A DNA stretch of 64,000 nucleotides from Micromonospora tarapacensis (GCF_019697375.1 NZ_JAHCDI010000004.1:5443324-5507323); one strand, 5' to 3'. Positions 17,960 to 27,367 are shown, numbered from the stretch's first letter. The notes: a model not told the origin generated them from the sequence alone. Numbers and translations: made by a program.

Positions 17960-18667
17960 ATGCATACTGTCCTGGTGACTCAGCCGTCCAGCGCCGCCGA
18001 CGAATCTGCCGCGCCAGCGTCGCTCACGTCGTTGGTGACGTTGCGCCTCGCGACGCCGACTGCCCTACGGAGCGGACTCGCGCTGCTCGGCCTCCGATGG
18101 TCGGCGCAGAGCTATCGCCAAGGGGCTGGGATCGAGGGGGGTCTGTATTGCTGGGTTGCCGCGGGATTCGGGCGAGAACTGGTTGATCCGATGCAGGGCG
18201 CTGCTCTCTATATAGGTGCGGGCGTTGGCCTGGGCGGTTGGCGTGGACGGCTCCAGGACGAGTGGAGCTGGATCGGTGAGGACTCCGACCATGGACATGG
18301 CATGGCGATGCATCGGACTGGTGCCGCGGTCGTCGGCGGCCCGGTGACCTACTCGCCTGTGCCCCTGGAATGTCTCCCCGGTACCGGGGTAGCGGCAGGG
18401 GACGAGGCTGTTGCGGGCCTCCTTGCCGACGTGGCCCTTGCCCAGCCGGTGGCGGTTGCCGAGGCGATCGCGATCAGGCTCGCCATCCATCTCGGAGACA
18501 CGGGTGCGCCAGTGAACTCGGCCGGCGCTGGAGCGTGGGCGACTGACCGACCTGCGGACTGGGCTGCCTTCGCCTGCGCTAGGGCTCTGCGTGGTGACGC
18601 GGTCGGACGAGGACCGTCGGTACCGGCCGCGCGGGGTCAGGAGGACAGAGTGGTTGGTGCGGAATGA
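17960..18667 (+). CDS. possible GIY-YIG-like protein coupled to a NYN RNase
   Basis: A 235-residue protein. The segment GLYCWVAAG followed after about 18 residues by AALYIGAGVGLGG, then GRLQDEWSWIG and an Arg-bearing helix, resembles the GIY-x(10-20)-YIG core of GIY-YIG nucleases. The match is suggestive, not secure. The C-terminus is Ala-rich with a helical AVAEAIAIRLAIHL stretch. Its stop overlaps the start of the NYN-domain gene by four bases (ATGA), so the two proteins are made together and probably work together. The stretch 17824-17959, between the IS and this gene, has no other gene. Confidence 0.6.
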   Translation: MHTVLVTQPSSAADESAAPASLTSLVTLRLATPTALRSGLALLGLRWSAQSYRQGAGIEGGLYCWVAAGFGRELVDPMQGAALYIGAGVGLGGWRGRLQDEWSWIGEDSDHGHGMAMHRTGAAVVGGPVTYSPVPLECLPGTGVAAGDEAVAGLLADVALAQPVAVAEAIAIRLAIHLGDTGAPVNSAGAGAWATDRPADWAAFACARALRGDAVGRGPSVPAARGQEDRVVGAE

Positions 18668-19497
18668 CCGAGGGCGCGGACGGCAAGTCCTCTTCGCTGG
18701 CGCGATGGCGTAGGCCGCAACCGTTTGTGACCTACCCGGAGCAGGAGCGCGTAGCCGTGTTCATCGACTTCGAGAACCTGGTGTGCGGCGCCGGCAAGGG
18801 TCTGCCCGGCCAGAGTGACCCGATTCCCGCCACCGCCCTGACGTACCTGTGCCGAGGCTTCCACGGCAACGCGTCCATTCGCCGCGCCTACGCTGATTGG
18901 GCCAATTCGGGCTTCGGGAAGTACCAACACGCCCTCGCCAACAACGGCGTCGATCTTGTCCAGATCGCCCGCAGCGGTGGCACCGGTAAGAACTCCGCAG
19001 ACATCCGGATGGCCGTCGATGCCATGGAGGTGCTCATCACCCACCCAGACGTGGCGGTGTTCCTCCTGGTGACGGGTGACAGCGACTACTCGCCACTCGT
19101 GCATCGGCTGCGCGAGTTCGGCAAGCACGTCGTCGGCGTCGGTACCCAGGCCAGCGCCAGCCAGCGTCTGGTATCGGTGTGCTCGGAGTACAAGTTCTGG
19201 GGCACCATCGTCGCAGCCGTCGAGCCCGCCACCCGTCCCGCCGTCACCGCCGCTTTCGATCTCACGCAGGCCGAACGACTCCTTGTAAGGGCGTTCGAGC
19301 AGCTCACCACCGACACGCCGACCGCAAGTACGGTCAAGAACAAGATGCTCTCCCTTGACCCCTCGTTCGACCAGGCCAACTACGGATGCCGCACGTTCCG
19401 GGACTTCCTTTCCCGGCTCGAACACCGGGTCACCACCGTCGGCAGATCGGGCCAGGACATCGTCATCACGCTGGTCCCAGACGGAAGAGACACATGA
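18664..19497 (+). CDS. NYN-domain ribonuclease with OST-HTH/LOTUS-like tail
   Basis: The N-terminal 170 residues form a NYN (PIN-like) nuclease domain: VAVFIDFENLV carries the first metal-binding aspartate, GKNSADIRMAVDAM the second, and LLVTGDSDYSPLV the third. The last 75 residues (TQAERLLVRAFEQL through VKNKMLSLDPSF and FRDFLSRLEHRV) resemble an OST-HTH/LOTUS domain, which binds RNA in related proteins. Likely role is RNA cleavage, either RNA turnover or defence. It overlaps the upstream gene by four bases. No terminator is evident in 19498-19728, a 231-base gap that shows nothing else. Confidence 0.85.
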   Translation: MTEGADGKSSSLARWRRPQPFVTYPEQERVAVFIDFENLVCGAGKGLPGQSDPIPATALTYLCRGFHGNASIRRAYADWANSGFGKYQHALANNGVDLVQIARSGGTGKNSADIRMAVDAMEVLITHPDVAVFLLVTGDSDYSPLVHRLREFGKHVVGVGTQASASQRLVSVCSEYKFWGTIVAAVEPATRPAVTAAFDLTQAERLLVRAFEQLTTDTPTASTVKNKMLSLDPSFDQANYGCRTFRDFLSRLEHRVTTVGRSGQDIVITLVPDGRDT

Positions 19498-19728
19498 TGT
19501 GGGGAAGGAGAAGCCTGCCGGTGGGCCGGAGGGCTCGATGGAAGAAGCCGAGCGGTAAGGGATTCAGCCGGCTTCGGCACCAGGTGATGACCGCCGGGGA
19601 TAGGTAATCGTCTGTCGGCCGGGCGGAAACCCTTGTCAGCTTCACCGGCTGGAGTTTGGTTCACTGCTTCTCTGATTCGTGTTGACAGAGAAGGACAGGC
19701 CGTCCCGGGAGGCATCCGTCCGAAGGGT

Positions 19729-20484
19729 TTACCTTTCGTCGCCGGGCCGTTCGTGGTGCGCGGCCAGCCAGCCGCCGACGACGTTGAGGTCGGCCGTGAG
19801 TTCTTGCACCAGAGTGCAGGGGCTCCCGCCGGGTCGGTGTGCTTCCCTGCACGGGCACTCCCAGATGCCAGTCGTGAGTCGTCCGATGGCGCGCGTGAGC
19901 ACCGAACGCGAGTACACGAGCGTTCGTCCGTTGATGGTCACCGGCTCGTCGCGTTTGCTGGTCCTGATCTCCGCGCCGATGCCGACGATCGCGTCGGCGG
20001 CGTCGGTGAGGAGACCGGCGGCATCGGCGGGATCCTTCTCGATCTGTCCGGTGGCCAGTTTGCACACCATGCCGAGTGCGGCGATCACCCGTCCCGCGTC
20101 TGGCACGGTGATGGTCACCGGCTCGGCTTCGGCCATCACGTCGCGGTAGGTGGCGGCGTGCTCGCCGAGAACCTTCGCCAGCAGCGAGATGTTGTGCGGA
20201 GTGATGTAACTCTGTAGCGCGGTGCGTTCAGTGACGCCGAGCTGGGCGGCGGTGAAGGCGACGCGCTCCGCCAAGAGGTCCGCTGCTTCGGTCGGCGCGA
20301 AGACCACCCCGAGCCGGTTCGTCTCCTCCTCAAGCTGGGCGAGTCGCTCCTTGAAAAGCTTGGTGTTGCGGAGGTTGGCGGCCATCAACCTCTCCTGTAT
20401 CGCCGTCTGGGTAGCGGCCCTGCGGTAGTCGGGATCACCCGGCACCTTAACGCGCCGATCCAACCTGATCGCGCCCACTCGCAT
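19729..20484 (-). CDS. hypothetical protein, 251 aa
   Basis: I choose ATG 20484 (MRVGAIRLDRRVKVPGD), because the reading frame upstream of it has non-coding composition. The protein is soluble and mostly helical, with a charged coiled segment LFKERLAQLEEETNRLG. The C-terminal third contains CPCREAH and later a single cysteine in GSPCTLV, a possible metal or structural site. No family is recognised. It is the last gene before the tRNA-derived repeat at 21059, and is transcribed away from it. Confidence 0.65.
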   Translation of the reverse strand: MRVGAIRLDRRVKVPGDPDYRRAATQTAIQERLMAANLRNTKLFKERLAQLEEETNRLGVVFAPTEAADLLAERVAFTAAQLGVTERTALQSYITPHNISLLAKVLGEHAATYRDVMAEAEPVTITVPDAGRVIAALGMVCKLATGQIEKDPADAAGLLTDAADAIVGIGAEIRTSKRDEPVTINGRTLVYSRSVLTRAIGRLTTGIWECPCREAHRPGGSPCTLVQELTADLNVVGGWLAAHHERPGDER

Positions 20485-20932
20485 GCGCGTCGCACGTACG
20501 GTGCGTGGGCACCTGACGGCGACTGTTCTATGCCCACCTGAGCGGAAGGCAGTTTGTGCTGGCCGGTCAGGGTGGCGTCCCGCGCTCGGGGGCGGGACCA
20601 ACCCGCTTTTGCTGATTCGGGGCTGTTCAGGGCTGTCATGGGAACCCGTGAACGGCGAGCCCGCGACGCTTCGAGCGATGTTTGCGGGCGGCAACCCGTC
20701 GAGCGGTTGGCCGGAAGGGCGGCCGGCCTTGGGCAGGCTTCCGCCGCCCGATGGCATGTGCGGTGGCAGCGCGCCGGACACAGTGCAGCGCAGTGCGGTT
20801 CAGGCCGACGACCGTCTTGTCGTATCGCTTGCGGGTGGCGGGCAGAGCGCCGCAGTCCGCCATCAGGGACCTCCCGCGTCGGAGAGAGCGTGGCCCTCGC
20901 GCCCGACCTGGATTGGCCCCGGTCGGATGGAT

Positions 20933-20968
20933 CGGGGTGCTCCGTGGGTGCTCGGACGTCGGGGAACT
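20933..20968 (+). repeat. 36-bp direct repeat, copy 1
   Basis: CGGGGTGCTCCGTGGGTGCT and the next 16 bases recur exactly at 55233-55268. Both copies lie upstream of a tRNA-Arg-derived attachment repeat (90 and 196 bases away), so they probably mark equivalent ends of two integrated elements. The rest of 20485-21058 shows no gene. Confidence 0.8.
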
Positions 20969-21058
20969 AGGGGTTAGCAGGCTGGACTGCGCCGGATTTT
21001 TGACTCTGACTAAGAGTGGTGATTGAATTGATGTTCATCGCGCTAATCCCGCACCAGC

Positions 21059-21108
21059 CTACGGATCAGAAGGTTAGGGGTTCGAGTCCCTTCGGGCGCA
21101 CAAGATCA
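21059..21108 (+). repeat. attachment site A (tRNA-Arg 3' half)
   Basis: CTACGGATCAGAAGGTTAGG and the next 30 bases match the anticodon-loop-to-3'-end part of actinobacterial tRNA-Arg(ACG), with the anticodon loop CTACGGA, the T-loop GTTCGAG and the acceptor strand GGGCGC. The 5' half of the tRNA is absent, so this is an att copy, not a tRNA gene. It is repeated at 55465-55514 with one mismatch, and an integrase gene follows. Confidence 0.88.
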
Positions 21109-21151
21109 AGAGGGGCCTGACCTGCGGAAACGCAGGCCAGGCCCCTCTTTT
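21108..21151. terminator. strong hairpin terminator after att A
   Basis: AAGAGGGGCCTG pairs with CAGGCCCCTCTT, with an inner CTGCG/CGCAG stem and GAAA loop, followed by TTTT. It can terminate transcription from either side and sits between the tRNA-derived site and the integrase gene. Confidence 0.8.
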
Positions 21152-21248
21152 GTCACTAGAGTGTGGACACTCGTTGTCACGTGGTTGTCACGCCCGCGCC
21201 ACTACTATCCGTAGTTGCCCAGTGATCGTCACGCCTCTGACCTGGGGT

Positions 21249-22610
21249 TTAGTCGCTCGCGCGCTGGTGGTGAGTGGCTTGACCGCCCGGTTTTTTCGCG
21301 GTCTTGGCGGCCTTGCGGGCGGTGCGTCCGATGGTCGCTCGTCGTTCGCGTGCCGCCTTCCGAATGAGTGCAGCTGTGGCTGCGGCGGTCTGGTGCTGGG
21401 TATCTGGTAGCACCCTGGTGTACACATCTGCGGTGGTGTCGATTCGTGAGTGGCCGAGCTGGTCTTGAATTGACTTCAGATCGGCGCCGGCGCTGTGGGC
21501 GAGGGATGCGGCCCCGTGTCGTAGGTCGTGAAGCCGAATAGGCGGCAATTCGGATCTTTTTGTCAGGATGGAAAAGCGTTGTGTGAAGGAGCTGGGGTGG
21601 TAGGGCTGCCCGTCCGGGCGGGTGAAGACGTAGCCGGTGTCGCGGTATTGCTTGCCGGCGTCGACGCGTCGGGCGGCCTGGTGTTGTTGTTGCCGGCGGT
21701 GGCGCGACAGTGCGGTGTTGGTCGCCTTGTCGAGGGCGACGACGCGTTGCCCTGACGCGCTCTTGGGTGGCCCCTGGTAGACCTGGTGTCCAGCTGAGAT
21801 CCGCTGCTGGACCACCTTCAGCTCCCGGGCCTTGAAGTTGATGTCCGACCAGCGCAGGCCGGCGATCTCGCCGCGGCGCAGGCCGCGCAGGCCGATCAGG
21901 CGCCAGAGTGCGTGCAGCGGGTCGGTGGCGGTGAATTGGAGGAACGCGGCGAATTGCGGCGCTGTCCAGACCGACACTCGCGGCCGGACGCCTGTTTCCT
22001 GCCAGGTTGCGATGTTCTCGTCGGTCCAGATCTTGGCTGATGTGTGGATCGCACGGGGTAGCTCGACGCGGCGCGCGGGGTTGTCGGTGAGGAGGCCGTC
22101 CCGGATCGCGGCGTTCAGGGCGGCCCGCAGGGTGGCGTGGGCGTGTCTGAGCGTCGATGCTGATTGCGGTTCGTCGTACTTGGTGCGTTGCCGCGCCATG
22201 GCCTGGAACGCCTCGTTGAGCTGCGCGGTGGCCAGCTCGGACAAGATCGTTCGTCCGATGTGCGGCACGAGGAATCGCTCGACGTCGCGGGTGTAGAGCA
22301 GTCTGGTGGTCGGGCGCAGCCGGGCTCGCGTCTGAAGCCAGTGCTCAAGCCAGCGGGCCACCGTCCAACTCTTGGCGGTACGGCGTTCCGACGACATGGC
22401 CAGCAGCTCGTCACGAGCCTGACGGGCTGTGGACTGCGACGAAAAACCGCCTCGCCGCACCCGTTGCGGGCGGCCGAGAACGTTGGTCGTAGAGCAGTGA
22501 AAATACCAACTTCCGTGGCCACGCTCGGCCAGCCGCGGGCAATTACTGCCCTGGCGCTTGCCGGTTACGCGGTCGGTGCACGCGCAGTGCTTGAAAACGC
22601 GACCCTTCAA
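21249..22610 (-). CDS. int: tyrosine recombinase (integrase) of block 2
   Basis: Phage/ICE-type tyrosine integrase that recombines the tRNA-Arg att sites. The N-terminal part carries a Cys/His-rich AP2-like segment (FKHCACTDR, SNCPRLAERGHGSWYFHC) shared with the second integrase. A SAM-like core-binding domain follows, then the catalytic domain with LRGLRRGEIAGLRW (Arg), HDLRHGAASL (His-x-x-Arg) and DTTADVYTRV (nucleophile Tyr). The tail is Lys/Arg/Ala-rich. I choose TTG 22610, with GGGGAGA upstream and good alignment to the other integrase start; the longer frame to 22808 looks non-coding. Its 3' end faces att A at 140 bases, the usual arrangement. Confidence 0.9.
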   Translation of the reverse strand: MKGRVFKHCACTDRVTGKRQGSNCPRLAERGHGSWYFHCSTTNVLGRPQRVRRGGFSSQSTARQARDELLAMSSERRTAKSWTVARWLEHWLQTRARLRPTTRLLYTRDVERFLVPHIGRTILSELATAQLNEAFQAMARQRTKYDEPQSASTLRHAHATLRAALNAAIRDGLLTDNPARRVELPRAIHTSAKIWTDENIATWQETGVRPRVSVWTAPQFAAFLQFTATDPLHALWRLIGLRGLRRGEIAGLRWSDINFKARELKVVQQRISAGHQVYQGPPKSASGQRVVALDKATNTALSRHRRQQQHQAARRVDAGKQYRDTGYVFTRPDGQPYHPSSFTQRFSILTKRSELPPIRLHDLRHGAASLAHSAGADLKSIQDQLGHSRIDTTADVYTRVLPDTQHQTAAATAALIRKAARERRATIGRTARKAAKTAKKPGGQATHHQRASD

Positions 22611-23273
22611 TTTGATGTCTCCCCGTTTGGTGAGTGCCGACGAACTCGGTGGGGTGCCCTTGCTGCGGAATTTCGGGCACGCCACGGGGCAACGCCGGGA
22701 CGTCAACGCCTGTTCCCGACAGGAGTAGCTGCAAGTGCTTGTTGGGCTCCCAGGGGCGGATGTGAACGCGGAGAGTGACGTGACGGAGGTTCGTGAATGG
22801 GAGCACATGTTCGAGTGACGTCAATAGTGTTAATGTGCTTACGGGGTGTCGGTGGTTGCGCCGGCCTGAGCTGACCGGGTGCCACCGCGTAGAGACCGGG
22901 CACCTCGGGTTTCGCCGCCTTGGTTTGTCGCCCCCGGTGCCTCGCCGACCTGCAGCCCGTCGGACGCTCCTATCGCACCGCGCCGCGAGTCCGAATCGAC
23001 GGGCGTATGGGGTCCCGCCCGGGCCGCGCATCGATGGGCTGGACAGTGGGCGGCGATGCCGGGGTTCGACTGGCTGGTCGACAGGTCGGTGGACCATGGA
23101 ATATCGGCTTCGCGACGTCAGGGAGGGCTCACGGCCCGGACGACGTCCAGTGGTCCGATCTCGCCGAAGCGTTCCTGTCTTCCGGGCAGCGGTTCTTTCC
23201 AGGACCGGCTCCGCTGCTGGCGGGTCGCCGGACCGGGAACTAAAACCGTCCCGGCCGCGACCAACCCGGAGTG
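22611..23273. other. gene-free region upstream of integrase
   Basis: About 660 bases between the divergent integrase and the GlxA-like regulator. Several overlapping frames are open but none has convincing protein content. I looked for a small excisionase or HTH gene and found none I could support. Promoters for both neighbours must lie here. Confidence 0.4.
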
Positions 23274-24323
23274 ATGACTGACGTTCGAGACGCCGGGATG
23301 GGTAGGGTACGCACCCGTGTGGTGCTGGTCATCCTGTTCGACGGGGTGCAGCCGATCGACGTGGCCGGGCCGGTAGATGTGTTCACGTCGGCTGCCCGCT
23401 TCGCGGGTGATCCGGACACCCCGCCGTACGTCATCCGCACCGCCTCTCTCGGTGGTGAGGCGGTCCGGGCCGCCGGCGGTCTACGCCTCGTCCCGGACGG
23501 CGACCTGGGCGGCGCCGAGGATCCGGACCTGCTGGTGGTGCCGGGCGGGCCGGGCGTGGGGGACGTCGATGACCGGCTTATCGCCTGGCTCGCCGAGCGT
23601 GTTCCCGGGGTGCCGCGGGTGGTTTCGGTGTGCACCGGGGCGTACCTGCTGGCCAAGGCCGGTCTCCTGGACGGTCGCCGGGCCGCCACCCACTGGGAGG
23701 CCTGTGGTTACCTGACGGAGATGTTTCCTCAGGTGACGTTCGATCCGGATGCCATCTTCGTCCGGGACGGGACGATCTCCACGTCGGCGGGGGCGACAGC
23801 CGGGCTTGACCTGGCCATGGCGCTGGTCGAGGAGGACTTCGGCCGCGCGGTGGCTCTGGACATCGCCCGGCTGCTGGTGTGCTACCTGCGCCGGCCGGGC
23901 AATCAGGCCCAGCTCAGCGTCCAGCTCTCGACCCAGATCGCCCGGACCGATCCGCTGCGCGAGGTGCAGTACTGGGCCGCCGCGAACCTGGCGGCTGACC
24001 TGTCCGTCCCGGCGATGGCGGAGCGTGCCGGGCTGTCTGCGCGGCAGTTCGCCCGGGCGTTCGGGGAACAGGTCGGGATGCCACCGGGCCGGTACGTGGA
24101 CCTGATCCGGCTGGAGGCCGCGCAGCGCATGCTGACAGACACCACGGATGGCGTACTCGGTATCGCTCACCGTTGTGGATATGGGTCGGCGGAGGCGATG
24201 CGCCGGGCATTCATGCGCGAACTCGACACCTCGCCGACCGAGTATCGCCGCGCGTTTGCGAAGGAGCCGATGATCCCCGGCGGATCTCGGTCGATGGCAG
24301 ATTTGTTGGCCGGTACGTCATAG
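23274..24323 (+). CDS. GlxA-family regulator (DJ-1/PfpI plus AraC HTH)
   Basis: Transcriptional regulator with two parts. Residues 15-190 form a DJ-1/PfpI (class I glutamine amidotransferase-like) domain with VVSVCTGAYLLAKAGLLDGR around the conserved cysteine. Residues 215-330 form an AraC-type double helix-turn-helix, with LSVPAMAERAGLSARQFARA and GIAHRCGYGSAEAMRRAF. In characterised members the first domain senses a small molecule and the HTH binds DNA. It precedes a FecBCD-type uptake operon by 98 bases on the same strand and likely controls it. Start is ATG 23274; GTG 23271 is equally possible. Confidence 0.88.
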   Translation: MTDVRDAGMGRVRTRVVLVILFDGVQPIDVAGPVDVFTSAARFAGDPDTPPYVIRTASLGGEAVRAAGGLRLVPDGDLGGAEDPDLLVVPGGPGVGDVDDRLIAWLAERVPGVPRVVSVCTGAYLLAKAGLLDGRRAATHWEACGYLTEMFPQVTFDPDAIFVRDGTISTSAGATAGLDLAMALVEEDFGRAVALDIARLLVCYLRRPGNQAQLSVQLSTQIARTDPLREVQYWAAANLAADLSVPAMAERAGLSARQFARAFGEQVGMPPGRYVDLIRLEAAQRMLTDTTDGVLGIAHRCGYGSAEAMRRAFMRELDTSPTEYRRAFAKEPMIPGGSRSMADLLAGTS

Positions 24324-24421
24324 GCGGGAGAGCGGGCCGCCTTCTAGGCTTCCCTGATGAATGGCGAAATGACCGTGTCCACGCCAGTTCGAGCTTTCCG
24401 CACACGCTTCATGACAGAGAT

Positions 24422-25516
24422 ATGAGCCCCGACGTGACTCTCGTTCCGGATCGTATTATCCGTACAACGCTGGCCATCGGCCTCGCCGTCGCGCTCGGTG
24501 CCTGCTCGGGGACGACGGTGCCGGACGCTCCAGTCACATCGGCGGATGAGTCGGCCGCCGCCGGTCCGCGGACGACATACCCGCTGACGATCGACAACTG
24601 CGGCCGCGAGGTCACGTTCTCCCAGGCGCCCCGCCGGGTCGTGTTGCTGAACGGCGCGTCCGTGGCCGAGGTCGAGTCGATGATCGCGCTCGGTGTCGAG
24701 GGATCCATCGTGGCCAACAGCCAGAGCTATGGCGTCTCCGACGACCCGGCGATGGTCGAGCGGATCAAGGCCATCCCGACCGGCGGGTTGAAGCTGAACA
24801 GGAACTTCGAGGTCCCCCGCGAGCAGGTGATCGGCCAGTCGCCGGATCTGGTGATCTCGACGTGGGCTGGCGGGTTCGACGACAAGATCGGCTCGATCAC
24901 CCGCGACGAGCTTGGTAAGGCCGGTATCAACAGTTTCGTGTCCCCGTCGAACTGCGCCAACGGCGCGGCCTCGCCCCGACCGCAGGACACGGCCGCGTAT
25001 GCGAAGCGGTCGGTCGAGTCGTCGTTCGAGCTGCTGAATCAGCTCGGGGTGATCTTCGACGTGCAGGGCAGGGCGGCGCAGGCCGTGCAGGAGTCGCGTA
25101 GGGCGCTGGCCGCCATCCCGGCGCCGATCGGGGCACCCAAGCGGGTGCTGGCCGCCTATCCGAGCATGGGGTCGGCGATGGGTCTCAAGGTGCCTGCCGT
25201 GTTCGGCGGCGGCATCTTCGACGACATCATCACCCGGGCCGGCGGTGTCAACGCGTTCGGCGGCCTGACTGACCAGCAGCTCACCGCACTCAACGTCGAG
25301 GCCCTCGCTGCGGCGAACGTAGACGTTCTGGTGATCGGCCTGTATCAGCCGGACGACGACGCCAAGAAGTTCGCGGAGCAGTTGTTCGCGCAGTATCCGC
25401 AGTGGCCGGCATCGAGGACCAAGACCTATACATCGGTTTCCGACAGCTTCTACCTCGGACCGCTGAACGCGGTCGCGGTCAAGAAGATCAGCGATGCCGT
25501 CCGCGCAGCGAGCTGA
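24422..25516 (+). CDS. FecB/FepB-type substrate-binding lipoprotein
   Basis: Extracytoplasmic binding protein of a metal-chelate ABC importer. A lipoprotein signal is clear: TTLAIGLAVALGACSG, with the lipobox cysteine at about residue 28. The mature part begins near TIDNCGREVTFSQAPRRVVLL, the standard opening of periplasmic binding proteins for siderophores and cobalamin, and contains VDVLVIGLYQPDDD. The start chosen is ATG 24422, because upstream residues belong to the previous gene's other frame. It overlaps the permease gene by 23 bases and shares the operon with permease, ATPase and two DJ-1/PfpI genes. The substrate is not known. Confidence 0.88.
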   Translation: MSPDVTLVPDRIIRTTLAIGLAVALGACSGTTVPDAPVTSADESAAAGPRTTYPLTIDNCGREVTFSQAPRRVVLLNGASVAEVESMIALGVEGSIVANSQSYGVSDDPAMVERIKAIPTGGLKLNRNFEVPREQVIGQSPDLVISTWAGGFDDKIGSITRDELGKAGINSFVSPSNCANGAASPRPQDTAAYAKRSVESSFELLNQLGVIFDVQGRAAQAVQESRRALAAIPAPIGAPKRVLAAYPSMGSAMGLKVPAVFGGGIFDDIITRAGGVNAFGGLTDQQLTALNVEALAAANVDVLVIGLYQPDDDAKKFAEQLFAQYPQWPASRTKTYTSVSDSFYLGPLNAVAVKKISDAVRAAS

Positions 25517-26582
25517 CCGCACCCGGCGCACCCGCCCGGAAGCGGCCCGTGCTCACCTCGTACCCGATGGTGCCGTTCCGCTGTTCATCGTGCTTTTGGC
25601 CGTCGCGGTCGTGCTGGCCGCGGCGGTCGCAATAGCCATCGGCACGGTGCCGGTTCCGCTGGCCGACGTGTTCGCGGTCACCTGGGCGCACCTCACACCG
25701 GGAGACACCGAGCGCAGCCTGCTCTACGACCAGATCGTGTGGGACTTCCGCGCTCCTCGAGTGCTACTGGCGGGGGTCGCGGGCGCGGGCCTCAGCGTCG
25801 CCGGAGTGTGTCTGCAGGCGTTGGTGCGCAACCCGCTGGCCGATCCCTACCTGCTGGGCATCTCGGGGGGTGCCTCCATCGGAGCCGCCCTAGCGCTGAG
25901 CTTCGGGCCTGCGGCGATCGCCGGATTGGGTGTCTCCGGCGCGGCCTTCGTCGGGGCGGTGATCAGCGTCGCCCTGGTCGTGGGGCTGGCGCAGCGGGCC
26001 GGCCGGGTCGCGCCGGGGCGGCTGATCTTGGCCGGGGTGGCCGTCGCTTATCTGGGCAGCGCCGTTACCAGCTACCTCCAATTGCAGGCCAACCCGGGCG
26101 AACTACGCGGCATCCTGTTCTGGGTGCTTGGCTCGGTCGCGGCGGCGTCCTGGCCGGACCTACCTGCACCGACCGTCGCCCTGGTGGTCTGCCTGCTCTG
26201 GCTGTTGGTCGACGGCCGCCGGTTGAACGCGCTGACGATGGGCGAGACGTCGGCCGCCGGACTGGGGATCGACGTCAACCGGCTGCGCCTCGGGCTGCTC
26301 GCGGTGGCGTCGCTGCTGACCGCGACGATCGTCAGCGTAGCCGGCGGAATCGGCTTTGTCGGCCTGCTGGTGCCGCACGCGGTCCGGCTGCTGGTTGGCC
26401 CCGACCATCGCCGGGTGATTCCGGTGTCGCTGCTGGTGGGGGCTGTCTTCCTGATCCTTGTCGACCTGGTGTCGCGCACTCTGGACCGGCCGAACGAGAT
26501 GCCGATCGGTATCTTCACCGCCGTGCTCGGCGCGCCCTTCTTTCTGTGGCTGCTGCGCAGCCAATCCGGGGCGGTGCGATGA
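25494..26582 (+). CDS. FecCD-type permease
   Basis: Inner-membrane permease of the same importer, 362 residues with about ten hydrophobic helices. Family signatures are LQALVRNPLADPYLLGISGGASIG, which is the loop after the second helix (shown here only as a family landmark), and GGIGFVGLLVPHAVRLLVG near the end, the ATPase-contact region. The N-terminal 25 residues are basic and cytoplasmic. The stop codon overlaps the ATPase start (ATGA). It is a paralogue of the permease at 47773. Confidence 0.9.
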   Translation: MPSAQRADRTRRTRPEAARAHLVPDGAVPLFIVLLAVAVVLAAAVAIAIGTVPVPLADVFAVTWAHLTPGDTERSLLYDQIVWDFRAPRVLLAGVAGAGLSVAGVCLQALVRNPLADPYLLGISGGASIGAALALSFGPAAIAGLGVSGAAFVGAVISVALVVGLAQRAGRVAPGRLILAGVAVAYLGSAVTSYLQLQANPGELRGILFWVLGSVAAASWPDLPAPTVALVVCLLWLLVDGRRLNALTMGETSAAGLGIDVNRLRLGLLAVASLLTATIVSVAGGIGFVGLLVPHAVRLLVGPDHRRVIPVSLLVGAVFLILVDLVSRTLDRPNEMPIGIFTAVLGAPFFLWLLRSQSGAVR

Positions 26583-27367
26583 GGGTCACGGCGACCGGTG
26601 TCTCGGTGGCCATCGACGGCACGACGATCCTCGATGACGTCTCGTTCACCGCCGCCGATGGCCGGGTGACCGGTTTGATCGGGCCGAACGGTTCCGGCAA
26701 GAGCACCCTGCTGCGCTGCCTCTACCGCATCATCCGGCCGCAGCAGGGCGCCGTACACATCGGCGAGCACGACGTCTGGCAGGTCCCCGCCCGCCGGGCC
26801 GGCCAGTTGCGGGCGGTGGTCGCCCAGGACCAGGAACTCGACAACGAGTACAGCGTCCGCGACATCGTCGCCATGGGCCGGATCCCGCACCAGGGACTGC
26901 TCGAACGGGAGAGCACGGCCGACCGCACGATCGTGGACGAGGCGCTGGCCCGCGCCCGCCTCGAGTGGGCCGAGGACAGGCGTTTCGTCGGGCTGTCCGG
27001 CGGCGAACGCCAGCGTGTCCTGCTCGCCCGCGCGCTCGCCCAGAACGCCCCGGTCCTACTGCTCGACGAGCCGACCAATCATCTCGACATCGGCGCGCAA
27101 CTGGAGCTGCTCGAGTTGATCCGCGAACTCGGGCTCACCACCGTTGCCGCCCTGCACGATCTCGACCACGCGATGTCCTACTGCGACGCCGTCGTGCTGC
27201 TGCACCATGGCCGGGTTGTCGCGGCCGACGATCCCGTCACCGTGCTCACTCCGGAACGCCTGGCCGACGTCTTCGGCGTACGGGGAGCGATGACCACCCA
27301 CCCACTCACCGGCCGGCCGCACCTGGTGTTCGCGGCACCACGTTCCGAACGGGAGCTTTCCGGATGA
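26579..27367 (+). CDS. FecE-type ABC ATPase
   Basis: ATP-binding subunit of the importer, 262 residues. Walker A GPNGSGKST lies at about 39-47, the signature LSGGERQRV at about 139, Walker B VLLLDEPTNHLD at about 159, and the switch His in ALHDLDHAM. It overlaps both neighbours by four bases. The C-terminal tail (MTTHPLTGRPHLVFA) is typical of haemin/siderophore importers. It is paralogous to 48888-49670. Confidence 0.9.
   Translation: MRVTATGVSVAIDGTTILDDVSFTAADGRVTGLIGPNGSGKSTLLRCLYRIIRPQQGAVHIGEHDVWQVPARRAGQLRAVVAQDQELDNEYSVRDIVAMGRIPHQGLLERESTADRTIVDEALARARLEWAEDRRFVGLSGGERQRVLLARALAQNAPVLLLDEPTNHLDIGAQLELLELIRELGLTTVAALHDLDHAMSYCDAVVLLHHGRVVAADDPVTVLTPERLADVFGVRGAMTTHPLTGRPHLVFAAPRSERELSG

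Noticed and set aside
21059..21102. tRNA-Arg gene
   Set aside because: Only the anticodon loop to 3' end is present; the 5' half is missing, so it is an attachment repeat.
22920..23243. Small plus-strand gene upstream of the GlxA-like regulator
   Set aside because: No ribosome site, biased composition and overlapping alternative frames; no support for a protein.
24344..25531. Open frame of 395 codons on the minus strand
   Set aside because: Antisense to the FecB-type lipoprotein gene, which has clear signal peptide and family motifs.
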